Part shown: positions 12,122 to 13,451 of the stretch, piece after piece
Numbering within the stretch: position 1 is the stretch's first letter
Layout of the letters: each line of letters starts with the position of its first letter
NCBI RefSeq assembly: GCF_050337105.1
Contig: NZ_JAKJSQ010000085.1
Location: 1 to 13,451 of the forward strand
Reading direction: 5' to 3'
Length of the DNA: 13,451 nt
DNA from: Aliivibrio_A kagoshimensis
Lineage (GTDB): Bacteria; Pseudomonadota; Gammaproteobacteria; Enterobacterales; Vibrionaceae
Translations under genes and position numbers: made by a program
The notes under the pieces: model-generated
What the model was told of the DNA's origin: nothing
Seen by the model: the letters and a program-made list of their open reading frames with translations, nothing else
Database searches by the model: none

Positions 12122-12440
12122 TACGCCAGGCCTCCATAAAAACCATTAATTGTTTCTTTTGATCTGTGGTTAAATCGGACATTTCATTCTTGCCATAAAT
12201 TGTCAGCAAATAGAAACGACACTTTTCATCGAGGAAATAATAGATAACACGAGAACCACCACGTTTTCCCTTACCTTTACTTGCAACTCGAACCTTTCGC
12301 AAACCACCTGTACCTTGAATAACGCCACCCTGTTTCGGATTAGACATCAACTCAGCTTGAAAAAGCCTAAACTCATCATCGCTGAGATATTCATTACGGT
12401 ACTTTTCAAATATGCTTGATTCTACAAATATACTTTTCAT
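12108..12440 (-). CDS. higB: HigB2-type mRNA interferase toxin
   Basis: A 110-residue RelE-fold toxin of the HigB2 type. Segments that I recognise include FVESSIFEKYR (5-15), GTGGLRKVRVASKGKGKRGG (43-62), SRVIYYFLDE (63-72), LLTIYGKNEMSDLT (78-91) and the C-terminal FMEAWRNEQS. HigB2 cuts mRNA on the ribosome and halts growth when HigA is lost. The ATG at 12440 is the family start; the same frame is open to 12677, but that longer form would run through the promoter and the attC-like site. Only six bases separate the -10 hexamer from the ATG, and no ribosome binding site is visible, so the mRNA may be nearly leaderless. No broken codons or frameshifts are seen. Confidence 0.92.
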   Translation of the reverse strand: MKSIFVESSIFEKYRNEYLSDDEFRLFQAELMSNPKQGGVIQGTGGLRKVRVASKGKGKRGGSRVIYYFLDEKCRFYLLTIYGKNEMSDLTTDQKKQLMVFMEAWRNEQS

Positions 12441-12446
12441 ACGCAA

Positions 12447-12475
12447 AGTATACGCAAGCAGCGTACAGATAGCAA
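12447..12475 (-). promoter_or_regulatory. higBA promoter
   Basis: On the - strand TTGCTA (12470-12475) and TATACT (12447-12452) are spaced by 17 bases; TATACT matches the -10 box in five of six positions. The hexamer ends six bases before the higB ATG, so transcription would begin at or next to the start codon. HigA probably binds here. Confidence 0.6.
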
Positions 12476-12528
12476 AACTATGCGTGACTAACGTCGCTAT
12501 ACTTTTTAAGGAGGCGGGGCTGACCTGA

Positions 12529-12610
12529 GCTATAACGCCCGCATTTGCGGCGGTTTTGTAGTGAGGCACGAGCGGAAAAACCGTCCAAGCCACGCAGTTG
12601 CTGATGCAAC
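12529..12610 (-). other. Truncated attC-like (VCR-type) integron recombination site
   Basis: Read on the - strand this segment contains GCGTGGC, a CGGTTTT / AAAACCG inverted pair, CCGCAAATGCGG and the end GCGGGCGTTATAGC. That end matches the 3' end of Vibrio attC/VCR sites (GGGCGTTA), and it lies directly upstream of the higBA promoter, where a cassette boundary is expected. The complementary 5' arm that a full site would have is not seen; instead the sequence passes into IS91-like transposase coding sequence. Confidence 0.55.
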
Positions 12611-12753
12611 ACACTAAAACACGCACACTGCCAATCCTGAAGTTTTTGTGGCTCATCTTGCAGCATGTTTTGCCCAAAGGGCTACAACGGGTTCGGGATT
12701 ATGGGTTTCTACGCGGGAATGCCAAAGCCTTACGGCTTCGCATTCCAAATCTT
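12604..12753 (+). pseudogene. C-terminal fragment of an IS91-family transposase
   Basis: The frame from ATG 12604 reads TKTRTLPILKFLWLILQHVL followed by PKGLQRVRDYGFLRGNAKAL and RLRIPNL. This is the conserved C-terminal block of IS91/IS801-type (Y2, rolling-circle) transposases, whose LPKG-RVRDYGFL sequence is easy to recognise. The catalytic Tyr-bearing N-terminal two thirds are absent, so it is dead. It begins at the attC-like remnant and ends where an IS110-type transposase takes over in the same frame. IS91-type elements can carry neighbouring DNA with them. Confidence 0.65.
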
Positions 12754-12768
12754 GCAGGGACAGACACC

Positions 12769-13451
12769 CCAAGTACGCTGGTTTCTAATAAAAAAGTCTC
12801 TAGAAACAAGCTCCTTCATACATTAAGACAATTTAGCCCAACCTTAGTTGTGATGGAAGCTTGCTACAGCTCTAATCACTGGGGAAGAGCAATTGAAAAA
12901 CTGGGGCATACCGTCAAATTAATTCCGGCAAGGCTGGTCAAAGCTTTCTTAATAGGAAACAAAAATGATGCTAACGACGCCCTTGCCATCGCTGAAGCTT
13001 CACAACGGCCCAAGATTCACTTTGTCGCTGTAAAAACGATTGAGCAGCAAGATATTCAATCTCTTCAACGAATTAGAGAGCAGCTCATCAAACAAAGTAC
13101 CGCTAATTTAAACCAACTTAGGGGACTTCTAGCAGAGTACGGTGTCGTTGCTGGAAAGACTAAAGCAAACTTAATGGCTGCCATTCCTTATTGTCTTGAA
13201 GAGCCTGATAATGAGTTATCGAGCGTTGCTCGATCATTCATTCACAGGCTTTACGAACGTCAAAAACAATTAACCACAGAAATTAAAGACGTTACTGAGC
13301 AGATGGTAAGCTGCGCAAGTCAGCATAGTGATTATCAACTTCTATCAGATATTCCGGGTGTTGGACCGATTATCGCATCCAATGTTTTAGGCTCTATAAA
13401 CAGCATCAATGAATTTAAAAATGGTCGCCAACTCTCCGCATGGCTTGGATT
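12769..13451 (+). pseudogene. IS110-family transposase, N-terminus missing, runs off the window
   Basis: From about TLVSNKKVSRNKLLHT the frame encodes an IS110-type transposase: VVMEACYSSNHWGRAIEKLG (first conserved Glu in MEAC, from 12853), GNKNDANDALAIAEAS with the DxxxD pair, the helical spacer, and the C-terminal Transposase_20 segment DIPGVGPIIASNVLGSI at about 13350. The usual start, which carries the first catalytic Asp in a GIDLAK-like motif, is not present; the frame instead continues upstream into the IS91 fragment. The DEDD catalytic set is thus incomplete and the protein should be inactive. The reading frame is open to the window edge, so the 3' end cannot be judged. Members of the family often insert at specific sites, some in attC sites. 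Confidence 0.75.

Noticed and set aside
12441..12677. N-terminal extension of higB upstream of 12440 in the same frame
   Set aside because: It runs through the promoter and attC-like site, and the family starts at MKSIF.

Overview
The window looks like a chromosomal accessory region of a marine gammaproteobacterium, most likely a Vibrio or a close relative. This rests on three things: a HigB2/HigA2-type toxin-antitoxin pair very similar to the known Vibrio cholerae superintegron pair, an attC-like (VCR-type) cassette end beside it, and a set of proteins (LpxR-like, DUF3465, an orphan MSHA-like prepilin) common in Vibrionaceae. Base composition looks moderately AT-rich. All assignments come from reading motifs in the sequence; no database search was run.

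Left part (1-2430): a + strand LpxR-like outer-membrane lipid A deacylase, then on the - strand a MAPEG-family membrane protein, a secreted DUF3465 protein and a three-helix membrane protein.

Central part (2472-6723), the most interesting block: five tightly overlapping - strand genes (one small HMA2-like protein, a Pro/His/Met-rich protein with a YtxH-like membrane segment, a small hydrophobic protein, a Tyr-rich YtxH-like protein and a P1B-type ATPase) face a divergent + strand gene for another small HMA2-like protein. All three HMA2-like domains lack the CxxC metal site and instead carry a basic RxR-type motif, HH-PGRxR in two of them. The intergenic region holds a near-consensus Fur box. 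This layout matches what is known of ferrosome (fez) clusters, which build membrane-bounded iron granules around a P1B-6 ATPase (FezB). I infer a Fur-controlled ferrosome-like system with several accessory proteins that I do not recognise. The three-helix protein and DUF3465 gene downstream may belong to the same transcript.

Right of it (6742-10568): a Cys-rich protein with an unclear start, a SAM methyltransferase with its own good Fur box, a four-helix membrane protein, a GNAT acetyltransferase, a decayed M23-type peptidase gene, an RsuA-family pseudouridine synthase, and an orphan type IV prepilin preceded by a 16-codon hydrophobic leader ORF that overlaps its start codon.

Right end (10594-13451): a second GNAT protein, a 63-residue unknown protein, about 370 bases rich in inverted repeats without a clear gene, the higB-higA operon, a truncated attC-like site, and a piece of an IS91-family transposase joined in frame to an IS110-family transposase that lacks its N-terminus and runs off the window. 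This end looks like a rearranged integron cassette boundary.
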